64,000 bases of DNA from Dioszegia crocea (Eukaryota; Basidiomycota; Tremellomycetes; Tremellales; Bulleribasidiaceae), in the NCBI GenBank assembly GCA_001600615.1, contig BCKK01000008.1, forward strand, positions 186,001-250,000. Direction: 5' to 3'. The position numbers and the translations under genes were made by a program. Positions 33,685-44,901 of this stretch are shown here, piece after piece. Below the pieces are notes generated by a model. It saw nothing but the letters and a program-made list of their open reading frames with translations. It had not been told where the DNA came from and searched no databases. Within the stretch, counting starts at the first letter, position 1. Every line of letters starts with the position of its first letter.

Positions 33685-36469
33685 ATGTCTGATACACGTC
33701 GACAGGCGGCTCCTCATATGTCATGGGCGGACGACGATGATGAGGAAGGAGGACCGACCTTTGATGACCTCAACGCCAAAGGGAAAGGACAAGATGACGG
33801 TGAGTTGCGTACATCGGAAGTATGAAGGGATTATGCGAAGGGGAGTCGTGTTTGGATGATGGACCATCTCTCTTCCCCCATACCGGCGACTCCAAAGCTC
33901 GGATACCCCACCCCTCCGTCTCCGTCCCTTCCTCCGGCCTCTTCAAGGTCGTCAGGGTGGTCGTCGAGCGGGACCCCGCCTATCTAGAGGGGGACGCACG
34001 GACCTACGCACCAGCCACATTTGCGCGCATGCCGAAAGAGAATCCCGCCTCACCTTACTCTTAGTACTTCTTTCGTGGATTGTCCTCTTACTCTCTTATA
34101 CCTTCTGAGAGAGATTACAGCTCATCTCCTAGCATCTTCACTAGCGAAAGATCTATCTGTTTTATCCACTGGAGAAAACTCGAATCGACCGTCAAATCCC
34201 CCAGGACAAGACTCTCATCGCGACTCCCCATCACATCCTACCGAATCATATTCGAACGAGGCTGCATCTGCGCCTGTACCTACATCAGCACCTGAACAAG
34301 CACCAGAAAAGAAGGAAGATAATATGTGTAAGTCTGCGTGCTGGCGTTTGGGTTTGAGTCTGGGAAGGGTCCCCATCAAATTCAGGTTGAGTGATGTGTT
34401 TGATGGGTTGGCGACAGACATGAAGTCCTCTCATACCCTATATGGACCGCAGGACAAGGCAGTGTTGTGATTCCGCCCTCTCTCCCCCTTTCTGCCTGTC
34501 TCGGCCCGAAATTGTGTTCTCGGCTGACATCATCAGCAAACGGTGGATGGGGCGACAACGCCGACGAGGGCAAGGAGGAGAAGACCAACGACACCTGGGG
34601 TCAGCCTGCCTCGGGAAATTCTAACGGCGGGGGTGGTGGGGGTGGTGATAACGGATGGGGCGCGCCCCTTGGCGATGACTCGGGCTTTGGCGGAGGCGGA
34701 GGTTATGGCGGTGGGGATGGCGGATATGGCGACGGAGGTGGAGGTGGAAGACGCGACAGGAACGAGGACTATCAGGCGGCATTGGGTGAAGAGGTCGATG
34801 AGTCTGGTTTGATCTTGAATGACTATAAAGTCGAGGTGAGCTTGAAGTTTTTGGATTGTAGTCGAGAATTTGAGTTGGCTGACGATATCAAGGTCAAACT
34901 TGCCGATATGCAGGAAGATCCCAATTCTCCCCTTTATTCCATCAAGCGTTTCGAAGAGCTTAACCTGTGAGCTTGTTTCTTTGTCTGATTGAGTGTATTG
35001 CTGATCCCTTCAGCCACCCCGATCTCCAGAAGGGTATCTACGGTGTGGGATTTAAGAAGCCCTCCAAGATCCAAGAAGTCGCTCTCCCTTTGCTCCTCAA
35101 CAATCCGTAAGCTGCCTATTCCCCATGCCATTTTGGCGACTCAAAGCTAACGCCTCAGTCCCCGAAACTTGATTGGCCAGAGTCAGTCAGGTACCGGCAA
35201 GACTGCCGCTTTCGCCCTCAACATGTTGTCCCGAGTCAGCCAAGACATCTGCACCCCTCAGGTATGTGCTACTTCCTAATCCTGCTAACCGGCTGTAGGC
35301 TATCTGTCTTGCTCCCTCTCGAGAACTCGCGGTCCAGATCCAGAAAGTCATCAATGACCTCTGCAAATTTACCGCCGTCAAGACTTTCCTGGCCGTCCCA
35401 AGGAGCTGGGACCGAAGGAAGGCTATTGAAGCCCACATCCTTATCGGTACACCCGGTACCATCGTCGATATGCTCAGTCGAGGCACGGACATCTTTGACC
35501 CAGAGATGATTAGGATGTTGGTCTTGGATGAAGCGGACGAGATGGTCGCTATCCAGGGTCAAGGTGATCAGACTACCCGAATCAAGCGGTGAGTCTTTGT
35601 TTACGAATTGACTAGGGGGAACGGAGCTGATGGACCAGGATGCTTCCCCCTGGAACTCAAAACGTTCTCTTCTCTGCGACCTTCACAGACGAAGTCCGAG
35701 AGTTCGCCCAGGAATTCGCACCCGAAGCCAACCAGATCTTCCTCGCCAAAGAAGAAGTCACCGTTGACTCCATTACCCAGCTGTACATGCTGTGCGATGG
35801 TGAAGAGGCCAAATTTGACGCATTGAGTGCGTTATACGACGTCATGACTATTGGTCAAAGTATCGTCTTCTGCAAGGTACGCCCATCTTTCTTCATTCTG
35901 TCGATCAAGCTGATATAGTAGAAACGCGACACCTCTGACGAGGTCGCCGAACGACTTACCGCACTTGGTCACTCGGTCGCTTCGCTCCATGGTCTCAAAG
36001 ACTCCGGGGACCGAGATAGGATTCTAGACGGTTTCAGGAACGGTAAAACCAAAGTGTTGATCACTACCAATGTTGTTGCTCGAGGTATCGATATTCAGCA
36101 AGTTAACATGGTGGTTAATTACGATGTTCCCAATTTGGGACCTGAGGGTGGATTCCAGCCGGATGTCGAGACTTATATTCACCGAATCGGTATGTTTACT
36201 CCTTCCCAGTAGTGGACTATCAACTTACGCTATAGGTCGGACTGGTCGATTCGGCCGTAAAGGGTGTGCGGTCACCTTCGCGCATGATAGTCGAAGCAAG
36301 GGCGAGATTGATTCTATTATGGAAGCTACCGGAAGGCCCATGAAGCGGATCGACGCCGGTAGGGCGACTGATATCGACGTTCTGGAGAAGGTAAGTCTGG
36401 TCATCATTGTGATTGGACTCAGCTGATGGATGTCAGGTGTTGAAGCAGGCCTTGAAGGGTACTGCCTAG
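33685..36469 (+). CDS. DBP5: DEAD-box mRNA-export helicase Dbp5 (DDX19)
   Basis: About ten exons. The helicase core has the Q motif region ([30 protein letters not shown]), Walker [33 protein letters not shown] and [11 protein letters not shown]. The order, the [17 protein letters not shown] ending and the helix before the Q motif ([12 protein letters not shown]) fit Dbp5, which strips proteins from mRNA at the cytoplasmic face of the nuclear pore with Gle1 and InsP6 and also helps translation termination. The N-terminus is unusual: exon 1 (33685-33799) begins [20 protein letters not shown], a 61-codon exon (34145-34327) is Ser/Pro-rich, and the exon from 34537 holds a glycine-rich tract ([20 protein letters not shown] and more). 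Exon 1 can also splice directly to 34537 without loss of frame. Confidence 0.92.
34145..34327 (+). other. Symmetric, possibly skippable exon in DBP5
   Basis: 183 nt between a CACTAG acceptor and a GTAAGT donor, phase 1 at both ends, so it can be included or skipped in frame. It encodes a Ser/Pro/Ala-rich stretch ending [11 protein letters not shown]. Flanking introns are long for this genome (345 and 209 nt), as often seen around alternative exons. Confidence 0.6.
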
Positions 36470-38063
36470 ATGAGGTGAAAGGGGAGAAGGGCGCAGGGGA
36501 GTGGCGGAAATCAGACTATCACGACCAAAAAAGTTGCGGCGAAACAAAATGACGATTAATCCTAGTGTGCATTTCGACGTTGAGATACATCTCAATCTGG
36601 TATCATGCAAGCGATACATAATCATGGTCTGACGTCTGGCTTACTGACTCGCGACGGGAAAATCAAAAGCGCCGTCAAGGCTTTTGATGGACCACGACCT
36701 TGCTGACTTTAGGAATGTAAAAGGTGGGCCGGGCCCTTCTACCCAAGGATGTCAGGACGTACATTAATCCCAACAGACCTGACTAGTAAGGTGAATGTCA
36801 CCGCCAAGACCTTATACCGACTCGCCGTCCTGCTCATGACTGCACGTGCACGAGTGCGGACCGCTCGGGAAGCCACGGAGAGGCAGGCGTGGAACTCCTC
36901 GAAGTGCCGGTCTGCGCCTCACCTTCGCCTGTGTCCGGAAAGCGCAGGCGGGCAAATACGGTCGATCGTCAACGACGGATCGAAACGCGTTTCAGATATC
37001 GTACATCCTGCTTTGGTGCCTTCGCGGTCCTTCCGACAAAAAGCACGCCACTCGAACCGAGGCTCCGACCGTCATCCTCCTCGGGCATGATGCTCAAACG
37101 CGTTTGGTCACCAAATACCAATGTCCTTTCATACCGACCATCGCTCCACTAGTCGACACGCGTCTCAATACTCCCTTCCATTGACCCAATACCACGCGGG
37201 CTCAGACCTATACGAATCTCGGAGCACAACGCCACGCGATTCAAAATGCGCCCGTGGGCCGATCGTCTGCTGGGCCAGCATGACCTGCTCAAACACGTTG
37301 GAGCAATCACCTGTGACCTCCCTTTAATCGGCTCAGGGATCGACTTGCTTAAACGCGTGTGGACTTCCCGATCACTCGATCCGTACGTGCTCGAAGCCCA
37401 TCGCGCGAGAAGCGCCAGACTCTGATCGTCGTACCCCTGACCGTGCTGTAGCGCTCATACACGTTCAGGCTGATGATCCACTCACGTCCGGTCTCCTTTA
37501 CTACTGCTCTCAAGTCGATTTCGCGTTCCGATACCGAGGCGCAAGTACGAGGGGGATCATCCTTTGGGTGGGTCAGGGATAGGGTGCCCGCGGCGGCAAC
37601 AAGGTGGTCTGGACTCTGGGGACATATAAGAAGCAGCATTTTCCCCCCTCTGTGCTTTTTTCCGACAACTTACATATCACTTGTTATGTTCTCTTCATCT
37701 TCCCACCGTCCTCTTTCTCATCAAAAGATCCTCCACTGTACTGCATTCCACTCCATCCGAGTCACTCACTTCACTCCACTCAGCCTTAGCCCTATATCCC
37801 TGGCCTCAATCGCCGTTCTCAATCGAGCTCAGTAGGTACGGAATCGTGCCAAGTCTCTCGTCAAAGAGCCACCTCGAGCGCTCGTATCGCTACCCATCCC
37901 TCGGTAGAACATCAATTTCCTGCCTCATCACCGCTCTAACACACTCCATAGGCCATCTCGCCAGGCTTCAGCCTCCCTTATATATTACCCCATCTTCTGC
38001 TAATCGCCGCCTGATAGCACATTGCATACTCATACCTCAGGGCTCATTCCCGCCTCCAACAGC
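36470..38063. other. Long intergenic region with MluI-box array
   Basis: 1.59 kb between DBP5 and the next plus-strand gene. No coding exon is convincing. It contains the ACGCGT array listed separately and, from about 37600, a C/T-rich leader (ttttttccgacaac, cactccactcagcc) typical of the DNA just upstream of a fungal transcription start. Confidence 0.5.
36983..37358. promoter_or_regulatory. Array of ACGCGT (MluI-box) palindromes
   Basis: ACGCGT occurs at 36985-36990, 37098-37103, 37158-37163 and 37353-37358. Two of them lie in perfect 12-bp palindromes, gaaacgcgtttc (36982-36993) and caaacgcgtttg (37095-37106). Degenerate relatives sharing the ctcaaac lead occur at about 37287-37300 (ctcaaacacgttgg) and 37455-37466. 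ACGCGT is the binding site of MBF, the fungal G1/S regulator; a pair of zinc-cluster half sites is an alternative. The most likely target is the gene at 38064. Confidence 0.5.
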
Positions 38064-38972
38064 ATGCCTCGCAAGCCCGATTCCTCGTCCTCCACTACCA
38101 AACGTAAGTCTAAGCAGACAAGGTCGACAAGAGAGCAGGCACGCACTTATACGGATAAGCCCAGTGGGACCCGCCAAGTTTACGCCATTCACAAGGATCG
38201 GGCAAGACAGGTGTTGGCTGCCTTGGCTCAATGCGCTCCAAACCAGACATTGATGCTTGAGCCACAACACTCCACGATTAATCCCCCGGGCTCCCTATTC
38301 TTCATCCCCTTCGAGCATTCGATGGTGGATTATGATTGGGAAGGCCCTGCCGCCGAGGGTACGCTTCCCGATGTCCCTTTCGATATTCACACCTTCCAAG
38401 ATATCACCAATCCAGAAGATGCACCTGGGGCAGAGAAGACCTTGACGATGCTCACAGGGATGCCCACGTGGAGCGTCTCGGCAGTCCGGAAGGGCATTGA
38501 CAGAAATGGCATCTGGCACAAAGACCGACTCCTTCAAGCATACCTCGCAGCTGTACCCGATGACTTCCCTACATCCGAAACCTCAATTGTCAGCCCCCTA
38601 AGGGCCTCCGAACACAGAACCAACGAGTACAGCAAAGGATTGGCGGCATGGGGGAAATGGATCAATACTGTTCTGTCCACCGGCGATCGATGCCTTCTTT
38701 TGCGTGGTCTCGACATCTCTGTCCCTGTCACCGAGGAATCGAAGAAGGAATCAGAAGAGTACCGGAAGAAAATACAGAAGTACCGGAAGGAAATACAAAT
38801 TCGCGGATTTCCCTTCACGGCTACTGATACAGGCGAGACATCGAGCGCTGGAGAAAAGGGCAAAGGACGAGCGCAAGAGGACACGGTCGAGGCGGCCCGG
38901 TATGACGCGTCAATGCTGTCGGACGCAGATGCTCTAGGTGAGACCGACGATGAGGATATGACATATCATTAG
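38064..38972 (+). CDS. Unknown 302-residue protein
   Basis: Single-exon frame of 303 codons. The N-terminus is basic and Ser/Thr-rich (MPRKPDSSSSTTKRKSKQTR). The centre (about 60-220) is mixed and probably folded, with segments LTMLTGMPTWSVSAVRKGID and YSKGLAAWGKWINTVL. The end has a Lys/Glu-rich helix (EESKKESEEYRKKIQKYRKE) and an acidic tail (DADALGETDDEDM). I do not recognise a family. It lies downstream of the ACGCGT array, which would fit a G1/S-expressed gene, but that link is inference. The ATG at 38064 is the first in this frame. Confidence 0.7.
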   Translation: MPRKPDSSSSTTKRKSKQTRSTREQARTYTDKPSGTRQVYAIHKDRARQVLAALAQCAPNQTLMLEPQHSTINPPGSLFFIPFEHSMVDYDWEGPAAEGTLPDVPFDIHTFQDITNPEDAPGAEKTLTMLTGMPTWSVSAVRKGIDRNGIWHKDRLLQAYLAAVPDDFPTSETSIVSPLRASEHRTNEYSKGLAAWGKWINTVLSTGDRCLLLRGLDISVPVTEESKKESEEYRKKIQKYRKEIQIRGFPFTATDTGETSSAGEKGKGRAQEDTVEAARYDASMLSDADALGETDDEDMTYH

Positions 38973-39597
38973 GGCTGAACCCCGCCTTGTGGCTCATTCA
39001 CCCACGAAGCTTGAGGCGACAATGACGCTCCACAACAACATTTCCCGGCCATCTCTGCATTCGGCACTTCCCTCGCATGTCACGCTTTCTTCCATCTTTT
39101 AATCTTTCACATTCCCATACTTTACTCGCCTCATACATCGGCGCAGTCAGTCCCCGGCTTCCCATGCTCCGCGTGCCTTCTCAATTCTCGTTCTTCCATG
39201 TCAGTGCATATATTTTGACGGCAGACGGCCAGACTGAGGTACCTGGTAGATCGAGGTTCACGTGTGTATATGCATTTCAGTTCGGGTGATCGCGCTGATC
39301 GGTGCTACATTTGAACCGTGTTGGGGCTGGGCATCAGAGGTGGCATATATACTGTGCTTCGCCACCGAAGTTGCACCGGCCGCCACTTGCAACAGTACGC
39401 ACCATAGAACTGCCACATCTGTCTCTGCCGTAATGGTGATGAGTCATACCCTCTACCCCGCGGGGTAAAACATCCCCTCCGCCTCACAAACCCCTCAATC
39501 ACTTGCGACCTTTCTTGTCCTCATTCTTGGTTATTAATCATTGATCGCACAGACACACAACACAGACACCTGTATACGCCTTCAAACTTCATCCAAA
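38973..39597. other. Intergenic, SOD2 promoter
   Basis: 625 nt. The end is rich in C/T and short A runs leading to atccaaaATG, a good fungal start context. Contains ctaccccgcggggtaaa (39462-39478), a palindromic GC-rich core (ccccgcgggg) that could bind a regulator. No gene seen. Confidence 0.45.
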
Positions 39598-40715
39598 ATG
39601 GTCGCTCTCATCCGTTCTTCTTTCCGAGCCTCTTCAAGTTCTCTCCGAAAGAATATCGTCTCCATGTCATCTGTCCGCGCAAAGCACACTCTGCCTGACT
39701 TGCCATACGGCTACGATGTAAGTTGAGATTCAGCGAAAGGAGGGCACAGGCAAATCACCAAAAGGCGGAGTTTGCAGAGTGATGTGTTCAAGTTCGGTCA
39801 TATCTGATGCTGATGCACAGGCCCTCGAACCCTCCATCTCGAAAGAGATCATGACTCTGCACCACACCAAGCACCACCAGACATACGTCAATGGTCTTAA
39901 TGCTGCCGAAGAGTCTTTGGCCAAGTTCCAATCGAACAATGATGTCAAGGGTCAGCTCGGACTCCAGGCTGCTTTGAAGTTCAACGGCGGTGGTCATATG
40001 TGAGCTCTCTGATCTCTTTGCATGCAAGCAGTCTAGCTGACAGACTAGTAACCACTCGGTACGCACCGTCTCTTACACCCGAGAGGATATCCCTGAGCCG
40101 ATGCATGAAATGTAAGATGAGGTCGCTGACTCCTCAGCTGTTCTGGAAGAACCTCGCCCCTTCCTCATCGGCCTCCGCCAAGCCCGATGCCGCTCCTCAG
40201 TTCATCAAGCAGGTCGAGAAGGACTTTGGATCGCTCGAGAACCTCAAGACTGAGCTCAACACCAAGACTGCCGCTGTGCAGGGTTCGGGGTGGGGATGGT
40301 TGGGCTATGACAAGGGCAAGAAGCGGTTGGAGGTTGTGACTACTGCCAACCAGGACCCGCTATTGAGTGAGTGATTTCTATTCCGGATGGGTTTCTACGG
40401 GAAGAGGGGAGTCGAGTCGAGTGACGGGCTAGAAACGTAATGCGTGTGGAGACTCTAGCCTGAGTGGCGGGAGAAATGGCAGTGTCATTGTCCGTTGTGA
40501 GAGCATCGCTGACTCTTTAGCTCACGTCCCCATCATCGGTATCGATGTCTGGGAGCACGCCTTCTACCTCCAGTACAAGAACGTCAAGCCCGACGTAAGT
40601 CATTACCCTTGCTCCTCATTCAGACGCCCCTTTGCTGACGGTACAGTACCTCAAGGCTATCTGGGACGTCATCAACTTCGAGGAGGCCGAGAAGCGTTTC
40701 ACTTCCGCTCAGTAA
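39598..40715 (+). CDS. SOD2: Mitochondrial manganese superoxide dismutase
   Basis: Exon 1 (39598-39717) encodes a basic, Ser-rich presequence ([19 protein letters not shown]) ending in [14 protein letters not shown], the usual start of mature MnSOD. Exon 2 (39821-39999) has [14 protein letters not shown] with the first metal-binding His. A 10-nt exon (40049-40058) carries the middle of GGGHINHSLFW with the second His. Later exons hold [17 protein letters not shown] and the signature [14 protein letters not shown] with the last Asp and His ligands. It converts superoxide to peroxide and oxygen in the mitochondrial matrix. About 225 residues is normal. The Gln and His pattern favours Mn over Fe. 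The intron before the THVPIIG exon is about 150 nt. Confidence 0.96.
40049..40058 (+). other. 10-nt microexon of SOD2
   Basis: Between acceptor GACTAG and donor GTACGC. Exon 2 ends in CATAT; the ten bases taaccactcg supply Ile-Asn-His-Ser and the next exon opens with CTGTTCTGG (LFW). Only this joins the invariant HINHSLFW motif. Confidence 0.88.
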
Positions 40716-41182
40716 AGTCGTCAACGGTGGATGGAGGCTTCGACAACGTCTGCTCAGATCTAAGGATATAGGTAAAATAGAAGGATGAAAGAAGTAGCTA
40801 GTGGACTAGCATGCACTGATTGCACTCAAAGACAGGATCATTCCGTTCTCGCTCTGGCATCTGGTCGCGTCTAGTAACTCTCTGTCCAGCTCCAGCTCCT
40901 CTGTCAGATGTCAGAGTCACAGCACACACTCCCGAAGACCACCTCACACGGTCCACTCTGTCCCCCTCTGCCTACGCGCGGAAGCAAATTGCCTGTACCT
41001 TTTTTGCCACCCAACTTCTGCCAATTCTCGCGACTGTGTTGACACCCTACCATAACTTCCGCCAATCAGTCATCCAAGAACACCACAAGGAACGGAGCGA
41101 TTTCCACAGGAGAAACAGTATCCCGGAACTTTACACCTTCTGAGCTTTTAAATCTCACCCCCGCGTCCAGCCCTTCGCCGCC
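40716..41182. other. Intergenic
   Basis: 467 nt between SOD2 and DIM1, both plus strand. 3' end of SOD2 and promoter of DIM1. No gene seen. Confidence 0.45.
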
Positions 41183-42301
41183 ATGTCGTATTTTATGACC
41201 CAGTAAGTCCGCCCCTCTACCTCGTTCCGAGCTGGCACGGATCCTCGCATCTGCATCTGACAGCTGTTCTGTGCGGCAGGGGGCCAACAGCTGACGTCTT
41301 AGTCTTCACTCGGGGTGGCACGTCGATCAAGCCATCATGGTGGAAGAAGACCGAGTGGTCTGTATTCGCTTTGGACACGATTACGACCAGGACTGTATGG
41401 CGATGGACGAGTCGCTGTACTCTGTCAGTGAGAAAGTGCAGAATTTCTGTGTGATATATCTAGGTAAGTCAGGTCTCAGCTATCAGCGATCTCACTGGAC
41501 CGATGAAGCGGGTGGGGCTGGAGGGAGTTGCAACAAAGCTGAGGTGGAGGCTTGATGCGGAATGGAGCTTCAAGATTTACAAGGATGAAGACTTCTTCGT
41601 CGCTGGGTACCGTCTGGATCTCATGGGAAAGGGCAACATCGGTGATGTACTTCGCAAGCGGATGGGTTTTTGAAACACGATGCCCTGTCCTCGCGCCTCC
41701 AAAGACCCCTCCCGGTCGCTGTCCAATGTGCGAACATGCACTTCTCTGATCCTGCCCTGTTCCTTACATCTTCCTCTTGCCTTCACTCCTCTGCGCTCAG
41801 AGCCAGCCCGGATGACGCTAATGCTCTCAGTGGACATTACAGAAGTACCAGATTTCAACAAAATGTACGAATTGTACGATAACTCTACCCTCATGTTCTT
41901 CTTCCGGTAAGTCTTAGAGATACACTCCTACAAACGATCATTGCGGTGCTGATGTCTCAGTAATAAGCACATCATGATAGATTTGGGAACGGGTAACAAC
42001 AACAAAATGTAGGCTGGCTGTCAACCTTAAGTGAAGAAAAGAGAGTTTAGCTTACGTCGATAGTAATTGGCCCATTACAGATAAACAAGAGGTAAGCTTC
42101 CTGACCCCGTGCCTTGCTGGCTATCTGGGCACATCAGCTGACTCTGTAGATGGTAGATATCATAGAAACGGTATACAGAGGCGCGTCCAAGGGTCGAGGT
42201 TTGGTTGTGGCGCCAAAAGGTAAGCTGCCTCTGTCTCGGTGATTAGACCAAGAACGATAAGCTGATCTGCTATAGACTACTCAACACGGCACAAGTACTG
42301 A
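41183..42301 (+). CDS. DIM1: Spliceosomal U5 snRNP protein Dim1 (TXNL4A)
   Basis: Six exons give the standard 142 residues: MSYFMTHLHSGWHVDQAIMV, then VVCIRFGHDYDQDCMAMDES, IYLVDITEVPDFNKMYELYD, FFFRNKHIMIDLGTGNNNKI, INWPITDKQEM, YRGASKGRGLVVAPKDYSTR and final HKY. This is the thioredoxin-fold protein of the U4/U6.U5 tri-snRNP needed for pre-mRNA splicing, among the most conserved fungal proteins. Most introns are short, but the one between IYL and VDIT spans about 41465-41828 (some 365 nt), seven times the usual length, and holds a well-formed small open frame (listed separately). The 3' end converges with SSL1. Confidence 0.96.
41503..41673 (+). other. 56-codon open frame inside the long DIM1 intron
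   Basis: ATG at 41503 to TGA at 41671-41673. The translation opens MKRVGLEGVATKLRWRLDAE and ends LMGKGNIGDVLRKRMGF. The codons and amino-acid mix (Asp, Lys, Gly, Phe, alternating charge) look like real protein, unlike other intronic frames here. It is on the same strand as DIM1. It could be a remnant exon of another gene inserted into the intron, a small nested gene, or chance. I do not recognise it. Confidence 0.35.
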
Positions 42302-42560
42302 TCGCCGTGCTCCCACCTACGATATCCTTGCTCGCTGGCGGGTCTAGTCCGCCCTCCGTTCGCTTTTGTCTCCATGGGATGGAGAACCTCTCAGCCGAAA
42401 GCTTTGAGAGATGTACCGCCTAGCTACCCGCCATTTGTATAATACAAAACACCAGAACGGAATGCAGAAGTCATCAGTACCACTGCACTGTGCGGTATCG
42501 TGCACAAGCCTTCCGACTGAGATTGACTGCATTTCCCAACATTACTGACTAATGTCTAGG

Positions 42561-44531
42561 CTACTGAGAACACCCAGGGCATGTATGTAGCGTGTCGTGG
42601 ATGTACAAATCGCAATCCCCACAAAAGTCGCTCTTGCACTTTGCGCACCTACATATCAGCAACCTTCTTTTCGTGTTAGGAACCGAAACATGGCAACTGA
42701 CCTGTACCTCCCCGTCGGACTGACACCCTCCATCTGAGTCGCTACGCCCATATTCAGTCCTATCTCATCCATCTGATACGTCAGCTGAGTCCGGCAAGGG
42801 TGGATTCGGTCCAGCTGATTGGTCGGCCGGATCAGACGACTCATAGTGTCGTTAGACTCACAGTAGGGAAGTCCACATCGCACCCTGTACAGCTCGGCGC
42901 GAAATCGAGCGAGTCGGGAAGTGATGGATCGTATGGCAAGGTATCGTACGTCGCAACAGGGAAGAGAAACCAGAAACTACAATATCAGCTTCTAGTCTGA
43001 CCGAGTCGGGGACGACATAGCTCACCTTCGAGCCAGATGTGGACTGCTGACCACCATCAACCCACACACCTCGCAATCTGTAGGCACGTCGCACAGCTTA
43101 CTCCCACACCTCGGGCACATATACCCACCCTTCTTCAACAACCCATGACAAACACACAAAGTCTCTCCTCCAGCCGGCAACCTTGTCGGAAAACCCATAA
43201 TCATCAAATCTCCCGCAGGGGCAGGTTTGCCTTTCCCCTTATTACCCGCCCCCGCACTGCCTCCTGCAGCAAGAGCAGATCGGACGCCCATCGTTGACGC
43301 AGCGACCGTCTGTGCCGGAGGCGGTATACTCTCCCACATGAGTTCCCGGAGATGATCCTCGTCCATTGCTACACCGAATTTACCGCCTGTCCTCTCTGCT
43401 ATCTGACGGCAAATCTTGATTTCACCAGAGAGACTAATGATGCTACTTCGGATCCGAGCCTGAACGAGGTCGGTAAGCATTTGATGGATACTGTATGAGC
43501 CGTCCGGGTCCGAGGTGGAAATGGAGGAGAAGAGCGTGAGTGTTTCGAGAGATGAAGAGGAAGGGAGGTGGCTGTGGAGTTAGCGGTGGTATTGGTCGTG
43601 TGGGGGACGGGGACTCACGCCATTCCTCCCTTTGCCATTAAGAGACCGTTCTGTAGAGATGCTTCGCCTGATGGTTCTAGCTTGCGCTTGTCTGATAGCG
43701 CAGCGAGGATGTCTTGGGGATTACCTGTCTCGTAAGCTTGTGTCTGCTCATACGGTCAGCCTCTGAAAACTTACCTCCCATCGGTACCAAGGTCTCCGCC
43801 AACCTATCTCGGATAAGGACCACTCCTACTTGACCCAGAGGATTTTGGTCGAACCACTCGACAATGTACATTCGGAGGTAAGTGAGAAGAACGTCGAACC
43901 TAAGAGGATCAGCTTCCCCCACTGGGCAAGCGTTCCTTCCACCTTCGACTCTACTCATAGGCAAGCCTGACTTACCGAGTCGGCCTAAAGTCTTTATCTC
44001 TTACAGATTCCGATAAGTCCAGAATTATGAATAGATGTCGGATGATGGACCGTCTTAGTGGCGTTTCAGACATCAGAGCTCTGGAGAGGTTAGCGAGCGC
44101 TCCATCTATTGCTCCTGAACACCACGGAGGCAGCCTTGAGACGACCAATGACGACTACTTCGTCTGGTACCATAGCTACAATGCGGGGTCAGAATTACAG
44201 AGGATATCTCACCGTTTTCTTCTCCCTCTTGCGATCAGACTATCCACAGCAGCCTGTAATCCACCCTCGGCATCCTCCTGTACGACATCCCAGGACCGCT
44301 TGTACATCCCTTCCCACGCCTGGCGTCCAGACTACCATATCAGCTAAGGCCTTCCGATCGCCAAGATCAGCTTCGACAGGTGATGGAGCAGCTCACATCG
44401 TCAGCCCCATGTTCCCTCGAACGGGTCGTCTTGCTCTTTCGTTTCGAAGGCCCGGGACGGTCTTCCTCCGACAGAGCATCTACGTCGTCTGAACCCGGAG
44501 ATGGAGGCTGGTATGTCGAGTCTGGCGGCAT
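42561..44531 (-). CDS. SSL1: TFIIH subunit Ssl1 (p44)
   Basis: Many small exons. After an acidic/basic lead starting [20 protein letters not shown] come the helix [20 protein letters not shown] and the vWA-like domain ([20 protein letters not shown] with the MIDAS-like DxSxS, then [20 protein letters not shown] and [12 protein letters not shown]). Later blocks are [45 protein letters not shown], and the zinc-binding [20 protein letters not shown] with SSPHLAR. The last exons carry the second zinc module (CTGCDVDF ... [26 protein letters not shown]). Ssl1 activates the XPD/Rad3 helicase of TFIIH in transcription start and nucleotide excision repair. A Pro/Ala/Gly insertion of about 35 residues precedes GFPTR. 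Confidence 0.94.
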
Positions 44532-44901
44532 GGTGGGATGCTCTATGACGCTACGTCGACTGACAAGTGAGATGTATAATAGGATGTCGCTTTTGGCTGA
44601 GTGTGTCGAAGGATCAACAGACCGGGAAGGTAGGTTCCGGGGCACTTCCCTTTTTCTGGACAGTGAATCTCGATGGAGAATTGGGGATGGCGCTGTGCTC
44701 ATGAGGGCAATCAGTCAGATCCAGGATATTTTAGTCGTTATCGCGATGTATGCAAGATTTGCAATATACCATGAAATGAGCTAGAAGTATGATGTCCAAA
44801 ATAGTATGTCGGATAACCCTGCCCTCTACGTTTCTACTCGCCTGCAGTTCCGTTATCTTCTTGATCCGATCGTACTCTGAACCCCGATAATAGATCATCC
44901 T
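44532..44901. other. Intergenic
   Basis: 370 nt upstream of SSL1 and downstream of the Naa50-like gene. The SSL1 frame stays open upstream to 44702 but the family alignment does not need it. Promoter region; nothing else seen. Confidence 0.45.

Noticed and set aside
37681..38253. 190-codon frame overlapping the start of the gene at 38064
   Set aside because: Ser/Leu/His-rich shadow frame over the C/T-rich leader; the 302-residue frame has far better coding character.
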